Source of the DNA: Cryptomeria japonica
Lineage: Eukaryota > Streptophyta > Pinopsida > Cupressales > Cupressaceae
Length of the DNA: 64,000 nt
Reading direction: 5' to 3'
Assembly (NCBI RefSeq): GCF_030272615.1
Contig: NC_081415.1
Span: 367,582,667-367,646,666, forward strand
Every line of letters begins with the position of its first letter. Within the stretch, counting starts at the first letter, position 1. The translations under genes were made by a program, and so were the position numbers. The notes beneath the pieces were generated by a model that saw only the letters and a list, made by a program, of their open reading frames with translations, searched no databases and was not told where the DNA came from. Positions 47,892-59,900 of this stretch are shown here, piece by piece.

Positions 47892-49010
47892 TGATGGACT
47901 TGAAAAGCACTGAGAGGGGGGGTGAATCAGTGACACCAAAACAAACACAACTTCAAACAATAACCGGTAGATGAACTTAACCAAGCATTTAAACAAAATA
48001 CGTGCTATCCAAATTGAAATAACAACATCCACATAAAGTAGAACATCCACCATAACACAAGTGTTTATATGTGGAAAAAATAGGTAAAAACCACAGTGAG
48101 ATGGAACTCACAAGTTAACTATCTGCAGTAATAGATAACTAATTGGTTAAGGTCTTACAAAGTGCTTTGCTAGGAGCGAATCTTGTTAGAGATCCCAAGC
48201 TTGATTAGAAGCTTATACCCTGTTAAGAGTACTACCCTATTAGGAGTAACCTTGCTGGAGGATTTGAGAATCTAAACTAATGGATCACCTTGTTAGAGGA
48301 TTTGTACAATGAAGCTTGTTAGAGCTTACCCGATTAGGGGATTTGATTTTGTTGAAATGATTAGAAAACAACAAGAAAGGTTTGATCTATTCTGAGTAGC
48401 ACAAAACTTGCTTGATCAAATCATTCTGAGTACATTCAACACTACTCTTCACCTTAACACTTATCGCTCTTCAAAAAAATCTTTTTCTCTTTATGCATAT
48501 CAGTATTCGCATAAAATCCTCTTCTATATCATTTCTCTCTCTTAAAATGGTTCACTAAGATGTCTTTAAATAGACATACAAATCTTATGTCGGTCATAGG
48601 AAATCAAAACACAATTTCCTAGGTGCAGTGTATCTAGACAAGTAAACATAACTCATCACAAAAATGACCATCAAGAAAATGATGCTAGTAACTCATCACA
48701 AAATCAGATACCGGTTAGAAAAATCAATACTGGTTGGAACAAAACATGTGAACCATTGTCCTGGAATCTTCCATTTGATCTCCATCTTTATTCTCATCTT
48801 CATTTTGATGCCGACTTAATGTAACCACAGGTTATCTCTTAAGCACATATTGGTTGACATAGTGTACCAATTAGAGATAGACCTTAAACATACCAGTTAA
48901 TAGTGTAAACCAATGAAGTTACACCGGTAGTCAATGTAATCATATGTGTGTGTGAGAGTGTTTCATCAATGACAAGTGATGAATACATTACAATCATCAT
49001 CAAGCCAACA
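47892..49010 (-). repeat. Middle LTR of element B (1119 bp)
   Basis: It is preceded on the minus strand by the polypurine tract CAAAGGGGGAGAT (49011-49023) and followed by primer site and gag. It therefore serves as the 3' LTR of one copy and the 5' LTR of the next. Confidence 0.8.
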
Positions 49011-49200
49011 ATCTCCCCCTTTGGCATTGATGGCAACACTTAATTTTTTTTGAGTAATACAATACCACTAAGTGTGCATACACAACATATTTACATATGT
49101 ACTCATATTCCCCTTTTCATGCAATACTCCCCCTTAATGCATGCATAAATACAAAATTTTCAAAAAAACACACATACATATTATTACTCCCCCTTTGACA
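49011..49200 (-). promoter_or_regulatory. Multiple polypurine tracts of element B
   Basis: On the minus strand there are CAAAGGGGGAGTAATAA (near 49190), TTAAGGGGGAGTATTGC (near 49132), AAAAGGGGAATATG (near 49113), and CAAAGGGGGAGAT against the LTR at 49011-49023. The pattern equals that before the LTR at 3757 and supports a Sirevirus assignment. Confidence 0.7.
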
Positions 49201-49290
49201 ACAATGTGAAAATGATAAAGTGAAATATATACATATATGTAGAAAATCTGTATCAATGTGTTTAGCATGTATTACAACTTACAAAAAAGT

Positions 49291-52200
49291 TCATGCATTG
49301 GCTAGTCTCAGAAAAATATCATTGAAATTCTGCTTCATTTGGGATAAAGCATTTTCCCATGATTCCAGTATGTTAGTAGTATACTCAGACGTAGACATCA
49401 ACTGGGAATAGAATTCTTCCATTGAGTCTAGCATGCAGGTTTCAGGAGTAGCAAGAATAACTTCTACATTGGAGTAGGCTCTCTGAAGAATGTCGACCTA
49501 TGAGGTGATTTGACTCTTGAGCTCTCTTAGAGATTAGAATCTATTAGCCTTCTCATTATCATTCATGTTCAGTCTGTTATGCAAATCATCTATAGACCGG
49601 TTAAAGGCATGAATGGAAACATGGAGTGGGACATATGCCTTGCACAACCTTTCCATTTCCTGCTCAATTTCATCTTGACTCTTAGAAATGTCAGAGTAAA
49701 AGAAAGTAACATTGGAGGTAGAGGCAAGATACTTCCCTCCAGATTCAATAGCTTTCTTCAATAGACTTTCATTATTAGATAAAGCCATTTTGCCACTTTC
49801 AATGTTCTTAGCTAGTTTATCTCCATGTTTCTTCTTATGGCTCTTCTCAACGGATATTTGAGTAGCATCTTCAAGTTTGATTTGACCAGATGCAGCTACA
49901 ACTAACTGACCAAGTTTGCTGATGGGTGTAGGAAGATGTACAATAGCTATTTCCAGTAGTAAACAAGACAAAATTTGTACTGCATTTTGGATTGTCAGTA
50001 CTTCAATCCTTTTCTCTTTCAGTCTCTTCTTGTGTGCTCGAGATTGCATAACATTAGCAATCTTCATCATTTCTGATGCACTCAAAGTGTTCATGTCAAT
50101 GGGTCTTGAGATACTTAAAGAATCATCATCATCATCTTCAAGTAGTTTCTACTTTTCCGGTTCAGGGGGTACACCCTTAATGATAACTCTTTCTATGTTC
50201 TTCTCTATCATATCTTCAGTTAGCTGAGTGACAGCTTCCTCAGTAGACTCCTTTTGAGTAGTTTCAATGATCGGTGGACATTGGGGTTTCTCCAGTTGTT
50301 CTGTTTCCAATTCATTGCCCACTGTTAGTTGAATACCTAGTTGTTCAACTAATGTAACCTATACTTCAGTGTTTGTAGGAGGATCCATATCTGGTGCAGA
50401 ATGTCTCCAGATAGGTCTACTATGTCCTGAACATCTTCATCAACAAGAATAATGGAATCATCCTTCTTCTTGATTGGATAGACTATGTTAGCTTGAACAA
50501 TTTCCTCTTCATCCATTTCCGATTGAGGAACATCATCTGTAGTATCATCCTTATTGGTAGAGTGGATGACTTCTTCCCTCTTTTTGATTACATAGGCTAG
50601 ATGATGCATCTCATACTCAACAACTGACCTTTTTGCATTAAGAAGCTTCAATCTTCTCATTTTAAAATTAAAATATACTTTGTATTGCTCAATTAAAGCA
50701 CTAATTCCATCTGATGATAGATTGGGAAAATACTGTACAAATATTTTATCAATAATCTTCTTTTCCAATTGAATTGCTTCCTCCCATTTATCTAACAGAG
50801 TATTATACAAAGAGATTGAAATCTATTTTTTCAAGTCATGCGGAAATCTATTGTAATGACCCAAATAAGTTATTACTTGTTGGATTACTTGCTCCTGCTC
50901 ATCTTCAGTGAAAGAATCAAAATATTCTTTGACATTATCAAATCTATTTCTTCCTAATGTCTTCATTGTCCTCTCAAAAATAGTGTCAAGTTTGTAGGTA
51001 GAAATATCTATAGGTGTAGTTGCCTTCGACACTACCTTTACCTTCTTGGGTGTTCTTCCGGTTGCTTTTTCCTTCTTTGGTTCTTCTTTAGAATCTGTAC
51101 CCTCAGACTCCAGTTGCAAAAGCAATTTCTGATTTCTCTTCTTTGGTGCATTTTCCTTCTTTACATGTACTTTAGGTGTTGGTTCCTTCTTGGTTAGGAC
51201 ACTTCGAGTCACCCTTGTGGTCTTTTTCACAGGAGATTTTTCATTAGACTTCTTTTGCTTTCCTTTAACTTTAGCTATAGGTGCAGTACCAGTTTCAGTT
51301 GGTGCAACTTGGACTGCCACAATGTCCAATTTTGCCTTCATTTTATCTTTAGGCGATGCTAACAGGGTATTAGCATAGTCGACTAGTAAATCATGATTAA
51401 CCTCATAGCTCATATCTTCCATCTCTTCCTCTCTAGGTTCAATTGCTTGCATCAAACAAAAGTCAGTGGTAACCATGAAGATTATGTCTTTTTCAAAGTT
51501 TTTTACCACATCTTCAGGTAACCTCATTTCCATGCTCAACTTTTTCTGAAATTCATTAAAATACTTGTTCACGATAGCTGAAAAAGTATTATTCACAACC
51601 TTAATGTTGTTCTTGATCTATGCATTGTCTGGTTGTTCCTTGGACCATTCAATATCTCCAATACTTGGTAGAAAGTTTTGAAAATAGAAAAATAACTCGA
51701 CTAATAGCTGACTATATTTGAACTTTTGTGTGTTGTCCTTCTTAATGGATTTCAAATTTTGAAATAATTGGTCTCTGATGGCTTCACAAATATCATAGTC
51801 TGTATTATCAACAATCATTCTATGTACTATGTATATTGTTGTAGATGGAACACTGTTAAGTCTACTAGAGTAGAATACCCAGTAGCCTATCACCATTGCT
51901 GCAAGTTTCACCGCAGGGTCTCTAATAGTGTTGATAGAGAAAGCATGCTTATCAAGTGTAGAATCAGTTAAATTGAAGACAATATCCTTTGAAATTCTTC
52001 TTAACATAGGAATTTCACTTGTTGAGCAATAACCCGTTACAGCCCTAATAGCTTCCTTGGTTATTGTATGGGTCCTTTCTAGATACATATTCTCTCCATG
52101 GACTTGACTCAAGATGATTCTTATGTGTTCATCCTCAAAATCTTCAAGAAAATATGCGACAATATGAAACCCTTTTTCAAAAACCCTAGCATATTTGGTT

Positions 52201-52427
52201 TCAATCTTTCCACTCTTATTATAGAGTGATTTCAGCTGAGTATAGATATGTAGAGTTCCTCAATCTTCTATCTTGCAATCTATATAGCTCGACAAGTCAC
52301 CCTTGACTACAACACCACTCAGGACTTGTGATAATGCATTATAGGACATAATTTCATCTGCCTTTACAGCTTCCTTAGGCTCAGGAATGAGCATCAACCT
52401 TTATACAAACTTAGAAGAAGATGCCAT
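49291..52427 (-). pseudogene. Third ORF of element B (about 1,045 codons)
   Basis: It starts MASSSKFV at 52427. Stops lie near 52404, 52263, 51618 and 50823 and there is a frameshift between 50349 and 50094. It is homologous along its length to the third ORF at 31-3394: globular N-terminus with 'YWVFYSSRLNSVP', a Lys-rich middle (51300-51030, many KK/KKE patches), then a helical, coiled-coil-like tail ending 'FNDIFLRLANA'. The middle patch could be a nuclear or nucleic-acid-binding segment. Keeping this ORF while losing pol suggests either chance or a useful role in trans; neither can be decided here. Confidence 0.7.
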
Positions 52428-52880
52428 TCTAGTTAAACAAGTTTTGAAGTGGTATACAAAGAAATACTGTGTATCTTGCACGTTGCTCCGTTTCTCAGTT
52501 GAAATGTCCAAATGTACACCCATTCACTTCTTTGCAACTTTCGATTCAGCTTGATTTCTCTAAATACGAAATAATTTTCCAGTTGACAACAAGACAATCT
52601 TATTCTGCTCTGCAATTGCTTCAAATTTCTTTTTCGAAAGAGGGTAAAAATGATAAAGTAAAACTTGTTTTTATCCTCTTTGCCAATTGTAATAAATGCT
52701 CGCACTTTAGGTTACAAACCCTAATTTTTATTTACCACTTAAGTGAAATACCGGTTGATAACACGTCAACAAAAAGTCACCAAAAATTTATAATTGAAAA
52801 AAAATAAACTTTGCTGCTCATTTTACAAGGGGTCCAGAGATGTTTTATTGTTAAGCTCCCTTTAGCCGTGTTAGATAGGC
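52428..52880 (-). other. Interval where pol is missing
   Basis: Only 453 bp separate the gag stop from the ATG of the third ORF. A complete pol would need about 3.5 kb here. I see no DSG protease, integrase or reverse-transcriptase motif. The stretch includes A-rich runs (CAATTATAAATTTTTGG) and may hold the leader of the third ORF. Confidence 0.6.
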
Positions 52881-54144
52881 TTAAGTCATTGGTGTTAGAT
52901 TCTCTTCACTGGGTGATGGAACAGTTTCTTCTCCAGGTGAGTCATCACCTTTCTTTTTCCAAATCTGATTCATATCTTCTCTGGTTTCCTCAACATCAAC
53001 TTTCTGCTTTCCTTTCTGATCCTTAAAGGAGTTGACCGGTCTGTTATTTCTTGATCTGCAAAACTTTGCTAAGTGCCTCGATTTGTTGCAGTGGTAACAA
53101 CCCATACCAGATGATCTCCAGGGTCTTGCATTTCCTCTTCCTATTCTTCTTCTGCAGTTCATAGCCACATGACTAAAGTTATTACAAAAGGTGCAAACAA
53201 CATTTGTTGCCTTTTCCATTTTGAATGGACTAAATTGGTTTCCATAGGATCTTTTCCAGTTTTGGTTTACCCAGTTACCAAAATACCTTATTCGGTCACC
53301 ATTTGGTCTAGGATGCATGTGTGGTACATGATTGTTTGATCCATATTTGCGCTCAATATGTCTATGTCCATACATTCCACATGTGTAACAATGACCTTCA
53401 AACTTTCTAGACACATACCTAGCATTAGTATTGTAATTTGCATTTCTGTTAGGTTTGTTTCTACAAACATTTGTAGTATGACCAGGCTTGTGGCAAACAA
53501 AGCAAACATGTTTAAAAACCTTCTTACCGGTAGTCTTATAGACTTTAGGAGCAGTTTTGTTCTTTGTATCGGAGGATTCACCTTTTTCAGTTGTATGAAA
53601 TCCAAGTACAGAGATATCACCCTTCATTCTCTGTGATTGAATTTGTTCTTCTAGCATGGTAGAACTTTTGATGAACTTGTCCAATTTCTCATTGACTTCA
53701 GTAAGATTTTTGACAAGATTTTCATTATGCTTAGACAGGTTCTCTTTTAGAGATGATGCCAACTCAAGGTCTAGCTTTAGGTTCTCCTTTTCTTCTATTT
53801 TAGCAATCAAATCCTCATGTATAGTGCCTCTCTATCATTTGATCTTTTACCTTGATAAGATCTTCAGCAACTCTTCTGGCTTCTAGTTCCTAACTAATGC
53901 GGATAGTGAGACCTTCTAGCTCTCTTCTTAGATTCAGTTTTTCATCATTCACCTTTTCAACTTCATCAGCTAAAGCTTCAATATTGGCTTCATCTGAAGA
54001 ACTATTATCAGATATTTCTAGCAGTTTTTCAAATATCTCTCTCCTTTTGACTTGAGAAACTTTTAGTTTGCCCCTAAGGGATTCAATTTCATTTCTGCTA
54101 GCTTCTAGCTCTCTAACGATCTTGAGGTAGCTTCTGTCCCCCAT
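52881..54144 (-). pseudogene. gag of element B with four CCHC-type knuckles
   Basis: The ATG at 54144 (MGDRSYL) opens a coiled-coil-rich N-terminus that stops at TAG 53890, followed by a one-base frame change near 53825. The second stretch (53810-52881) continues the coil and then has knuckles 'CFVCHKPGHTTNVC', 'CYTCGMYGHRHIERK' (last Cys replaced by Lys), 'CTFCNNFSHVAMNC', and 'CYHCNKSRHLAKFC'. Gag packages the RNA. Most copia gags have one knuckle. The same stop and shift occur in the second gag copy, so they predate the duplication. Confidence 0.75.
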
Positions 54145-54194
54145 GGTAGTTTCAAGATTCCCTTCTAAGCAGTTAGGCTTCAAAGAAGTTAGGT

Positions 54195-54205
54195 TGTGAT
54201 ACCAA
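54195..54205 (-). promoter_or_regulatory. Primer-binding site of element B
   Basis: The minus strand reads TTGGTATCACAACC just after the LTR end. Copia sites for initiator Met tRNA read TGGTATCAGAGC, so the last bases here have diverged. The copy at 47880-47891 has the same changed form. Confidence 0.5.
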
Positions 54206-54206
54206 T

Positions 54207-55292
54207 TGATGGACTTGAAAAGTACTGAGAGGGGGGGTGAATCAGTGACACCAAAACAAACACAACTTCAAACACTAACCGGTAGATGAACTTAACCAAG
54301 CATTTAAACAAAATACATGCTATCCAAAATGAAATAACAACATCCACATAAAGTAGAACATCCACCATAACACAAGTGTTTATATGTGGAAAACCAAAAT
54401 AGGTAAAAACCAAGGTGAGATAGAACTCATAAGTTAACTATCTACAGTAATAGATAACTGACTGGTTAAGGTCTTACAAAGTGATCTGCTAGGACTAAAT
54501 CTTATTAGAGATCCCAAGCTTGATTAGAAGCTTATACCTTGTTAAGAGTACTACCCTATTAGGAGTAACCTTGCTAGAGGATTTGAGAATCCAAACTAAT
54601 GGATCACCTTGTTAGAGGATTTGTACAATGAAGCTTGTTAGAGCTTAACCGGTTAGGGGATTTGATTGTGTTGTAATGATTAGAAAACAACAAGAAAGGT
54701 TTGATCTGTTCTAAGTAGCACAAGACTTGCTTGATCAGGTCATTTTGAGCGCATTCAACACTTCTCTTCACCTTAACACTTATCGCTCTTCAACAAAAGC
54801 TTTTTCTCTTTATGCATATCAGTATTCACATAAAATCCTCTTCTATATCAGTTCTCTTTCTTAAAATGATTCACTAAGATGTCTTTAAATAGACACACAA
54901 ATCTTATGTTGGCCATAGGAAATCAAAACACAATTTCCTAGGTGCACTATATCTAGACAAGTAAACATAACTCATCACAAAATCAGATACTGGTTAGAAC
55001 AGTCAATACTAGCTGGAACAAAACATGTGAACCGTTGTCATGGAATCTTCCATTTGCTCTCCATCTTTATTCTCATCTTCATTTTGATGTCGACTTAATG
55101 TAACCATAGGTTATCTCTTAAGCACATACCAATTGACACAAATTACCAGTTAGAGATAGACCTTAAACATACCGGTTAACAATGTAAACCAATGAAGTTA
55201 CACTGGTAGTCAATGTAATCATATGTGTATGTGAGAGTGTTTCATTAATGACAACAAGTGACAAATACATTAGAATTGTCATCAAGCCAACA
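54207..55292 (-). repeat. 5' LTR of element B (1086 bp)
   Basis: The minus-strand start is TGTTGGCTTGATG and the end ...CAAGTCCATCA. The end contains the CACCCCCCCTCTCAG tract common to these LTRs. A TATA-like CTATTTAAAGAC lies near 54885. It differs from the LTR at 47892-49010 at several percent of positions by eye. Confidence 0.8.
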
Positions 55293-55790
55293 AAGGAGGT
55301 TATGTTAGCAATGAAAAATGTGGCTCGGCCACCTCAGATTGTAGTGGTAACTTCAAAAAATTACAATTTATTGAATAAAGAGTTACACAACATAGATAAG
55401 GAAAGGAAAGCATTGATGGGAATGATTGATTCTTTCTAAGGACTCAAAAAGTGGCATGTCCCTACAATTTTGATAGAGGAAGGATAAATTAAGAGCTTAG
55501 AAGAATGGAAACAAGGTTTCCAGGAAGCAATAAATACCTTCTTGATATTCTTGGAAGGTAATCCAAACCAAGGAGACACATTTCTTAATATTGTTGATAA
55601 AATTATGGAAGTAGAGAAAATGTATCATAGCTTTGCCCTTGGAGTAGCAGTTGTGTCGGCCCACAAAACAAAAGAAGCTATGAATAAATTGCATAACCTA
55701 AAGGGTTTTTCTTGGCTAGCTAATGAGATTGAGGTGCTACACAAAAAATATTGTTTCTTGGAAGAAGAGCAACCTGAAGAGGAGGACTAG
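55293..55790 (+). pseudogene. F1-family ORF, 3' part (resumes after the insertion)
   Basis: Directly after the LTR end ...GCCAACA the sequence AAGGAGGTTATG continues the F1 frame. Removing the insert and one copy of AAGG joins TTGAAGGAGGTTATG, which reads L-K-E-V-M in frame. The downstream residues align with the tail of the LTR-borne ORFs (the 'LHEVLNNV' region and the 'SLEDLRKEL..' region correspond to 'VMLAMKNV' and 'SLEEWKQGF'). Two stops (about 55437 and 55487) break it. The frame ends in an acidic EEEQPEEED at 55790. Confidence 0.65.
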
Positions 55791-56400
55791 TCACAACCTT
55801 TCCATTTTTGATTATCCTAAATTTCTTGTGTAGGATGTTCATTTTGGGAAAATGATTAGAACACTCAATCGACAAGGAGCAGTCTCCAAGACACCTGCCA
55901 CCACATGACAAATTACATTTTTTATCCTAACAGAAGAAGATATAAAGTACAAATGTGAGAACATCTTTTGCAAACCCACAACTCAAGCTTGCAGGATGAT
56001 GCCTTTTTAGCCGCCATCATTCAATATAGGTTGCAAACAAAGGTCAAGGTATTAGGCTTTAGGTCTTTTTTGTAATGCAATTAGTTTTTGACATGTGTCT
56101 TCTTAGGCCCGAGGCTTGTTTTGCTCCCTTGTGTTATAAAAGGGAATTCAAGGCCAAGAAGAAGGATTCCAGACTCTTGATTTGTATGCATTAGAGAAAC
56201 CTTAATATAACAACAAAGAGTCTTCTAGCAGTTTGGTGACTCACTATAATATTTTCTTGAATGTATCAATTTTATATTGAAAATCAATAAAGAGAACATT
56301 CATTTCTAGCTCATATCGTTTATGCTATGTTGTATGAATTTTTGTGTTAATGACATGCAATTTGTCATCTCCAAGGGGGAATGTGTATTTTTGGATTGGT
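55791..56400 (+). other. Downstream of F1: LTR-promoter-like region
   Basis: I see no gene. A TATA module GTTATAAAAGGGAATTC lies at about 56141, in the same position relative to the F1 frame (350 bp downstream) as the LTR TATA box in the Tat-like LTRs. This suggests that the plus-strand F1 frame also sat in a U3. A purine box CCAAGGGGGAATG is at 56380. The boundary with the CACTA interior is probably near 56.4 kb. Confidence 0.4.
56138..56152 (+). promoter_or_regulatory. TATA module downstream of F1
   Basis: TTATAAAAGGGAATTCAAGGCC is preceded by GGCCCGAGGCTTGTTT. It resembles the module at 14385. Confidence 0.45.
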
Positions 56401-56759
56401 TTCATTTCAAGCTAAATGAACTAAATTGTATTAGGTGCATCATAAATAATAATAGGAATCATTGTGTTATTGCATAAGAAACCATTAAAATGATTCATCC
56501 ATTAAATTTTCCATAAATATCTCAGCAGGGAACACAACATGATGCAAATATTTGTAATGTAAAATTATAAATGACTTGACATGTAAAGATACATGTAAAG
56601 ATAATCACAAAGTACAATTTCTCCCACATAATTACAAACAATTACTCCCACATAATCACAACATTTAGATTTCACCAAAAAATATCAAGAAAATAATATC
56701 AAATAGATAATATACTAATCGCATACATCATACATGTAAATCATTGCATTGATCTTCTT

Positions 56760-56823
56760 CTTCATCCAACTCTTTGTTTGTATCTTATGATTCAGAATCG
56801 ACATTGTAAGGATTATTGGTCAT

Positions 56824-56907
<84 letters not shown>

Positions 56908-59900
56908 TTCATGAACATTAACTCCTACATCATTGTGATCTTGTTCCTCTTCTTCGACATCTTCATTGGGCACATCATCAACTAACTGTTGATCCTAATC
57001 ATCATGTACATCATCTTCTAGTTCTTTTGTATCTTCTTCTTCCTTGACATTAGACTTTACCGACCTTCCTCTAGGATCATCTCTAACAACAAATGACCAA
57101 CCTGGTTTATGTGGAACCTCTGAATAAAATACCTGCTCACATTAGCTTGGAAGAACATAGGGCTCATTTCTAGCTCACTCAAATGATCTTGTATTGACCA
57201 TTGTAAATCCATTATCATGTTCAATAATAGTTTTGTTAGGATCATTTTCATTTAATCATAACCTATACCATTAGACAATGAAAATAACTAATTTGAAGGA
57301 CCTAAAGTCACACTCAAGTATATCATCCAAAATACCATAGTATCGATTTTTTGAGACTTGAGGATGTATGTCGCTTCTAGATGAAACATTAGTCACCTAA
57401 AATACTCTAGTTGTCCCAAAATCACAAGTTTTCTTTGTGCCATCCAACTATTTGATGCAAAATTTATGACCATTGCACCACATAGCCTTATGGTGTTTCA
57501 CCTGCAATATGTCAAACATGTAAAAATTATTGCATCGCCAGTTGATAAACATATTTATTCTTGGTTGAATGTATGCAAAAAACAACATATATATACATCA
57601 TTACAATTCAAAAAAATTAAATGATATAGGTGATTGATATATTTATACGTACTTATTTATCTCTTAAACCATATATCAAAACAATTTACCTTGGTGTAAC
57701 ATTGGAATCTCCATTACGATGAGCTTCTTTAACCAATGAAGTCACACCTTCCCATGTTAATGTGCGACCAGATTGTTGACATTGTTCAATCCATACCATC
57801 ATCCAATCAAGATTGTTACACATGTAGTGCATCCCACACTCAAGCAACTGTAGAAAAAATAACTAGAAATTTACAACTGATGTATATTGAAGATTAAGAA
57901 TTAATTAACTACAATATATATAAAAAACCAAATGTAAAATGTATTCAGATTAATATCCATGAACATCCAATAATTACCTCTCACTTTCCTCAATCTACTT
58001 TTCCCCATCAGGTACTCCCCTTCGAATTTGTTAATGGAGTTGGGATCCCAAATGCGATCTACATGGATCTTTGCTACAAACTTAGGAAAATATTCAATAA
58101 TGTACACCATAGTCTGGTATACCATATATCCCTCCACCATAGAACTCTCAAGATGTGCTCTTTGTCAAACCAAAGCCTTCAAAAATTTCAAGTGACTCTC
58201 AACCATCCACATTGACCTTGTGTGTACAGGTCCACACAATTCAATCTCCCCAACTTAGTGTATGAGGTAGTGTTCTTGTGCATTTCACACATTAGATGAG
58301 GAATTTTTGTCTTCCAATATTTTATCTTATTTATGGATTTCTTTAGATGACAACCATCTACAAGTGATTCAAGACGCAAATATATTAATGAGAATTAATG
58401 AAGTAATATACAATATATTATATAACAAATTAAAAAAATGGCAAATATAATACCTATACAACAAATAACGCTACTTACCTCATGTATTTTCCAAGATCAT
58501 ATATAACTTTCTTGACATTATTATCAAAGTGGTCTGGGAGAGATAGAGGTATAATGTAGTGCAACAATTATAATATGATCCTTTCATTGTTTTTTCAAAA
58601 CTAGTACTAAACATAATACAATGAAAAGTAAATGCAATATACAAATATATAGAAAATATACAAGAACATGAATTGCCTTAATGAAGGTATGTCAATCATG
58701 CATTTTCATCCCTGGCCCAAATTCACTTTTCTTTGTTATGAGATTGTTTATGTTAACAACAAATCCTGTGGGAAAATGAATTTTTCGCATGACCTCTTTT
58801 ATAGCATTGCTTTGCTGCTCCATTAATAACTAAGGAAGGTCACTTATATTAATTTGGTCTCCATCGCTATTTAATTGAATGAATTTTTTCATTGCATGAT
58901 TGGATTCTTGAATGTCATTACAAATTTTGACAATTTTTTCTTTGTCATGCCTTCCATCCAATATTTTCCATAATGTCTCTGTTATATTCTTTCCAATATG
59001 CATAGTATCAAACAAATGCACAATTTGTAGCTACTCATAGTAGGGCATCCTACTAAATTGTCTAGGATAACTTTTTAGTCCCTTTGGAAGGTGGTAATTA
59101 ATGCCTTGACGATCTTCATGAAGCATATAAGTTTAAAAAGTTAACAACGACAATCATCATCAATTACAACATGAGTAAACAAAACATAATATAAAAATAC
59201 AAATTCCAAACATATCATATATGATAGATAAACAATTAGATTAAATGACATTACCTTGATTAATTCTATTATATTCCAACTTCCATAGGTGACGTGTCAT
59301 TCTTCGTGGTTTTGATGTAGTCTTTGCTTTCCCATTGAAAAGATGTCTTTCAGTAGTTTGGAGGAAGTGCCTATACTCATCAAACACCTACTTTCCTAAA
59401 CTTGTTGAATGACGTGATTTCATCTTTGAACCACAAACTGGACATGCAAATTTTCCCTTTGTTTGAAGACCCGCAAGATCATGTATAATTTAATTAAATA
59501 TGTTAATTTTTATAATTATATATTGAATGGATTTAAAAAAAAAAATCCATGATTTAAACTATAAAAAATTAAATATTATTAAAGCGCACAAGTTGAACAT
59601 TATAACATACCACAAAAATGTGTTAGCCCTAGGGCATCATGAATTTTCCATACAAGCATTGCGTGGAATTGAAATTGTCTTTGTCCTATTGGTATAGAGA
59701 CACCATACATAGTGACACCATTCCATAAATCCAACAACTCATCGATAAGAGGCTCGATATATACATTCATATCTTTAACCTAGTACTTACCTAGTTGAAT
59801 GAAGAAAAACATTACATAATTATTATAACCATTTTACTGCAATATATATAATTTAATGTATATGACTATAAAATGAAAAAATACTTGGAACAATCATTGC

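Larger units (their letters stand above)
47322..55292 (-). mobile_element. Sirevirus-like element B, pol-less, with an extra partial copy
   Basis: On the minus strand the order is: LTR (55292-54207), primer site, gag (54144-52881), no pol, third ORF (52427-49291), polypurine boxes, LTR (49010-47892), primer site again, second gag 5' region (47829-47356), deletion, last 33 bp of a third LTR (47354-47322). The left flank ends TTGAAGG and the right flank starts AAGGAGG, a 4-bp AAGG duplication within F1. The two-copy layout with a shared LTR suggests recombination between adjacent or sister copies, followed by deletion. The element cannot move alone, as protease, integrase and polymerase are absent. 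Confidence 0.8.
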
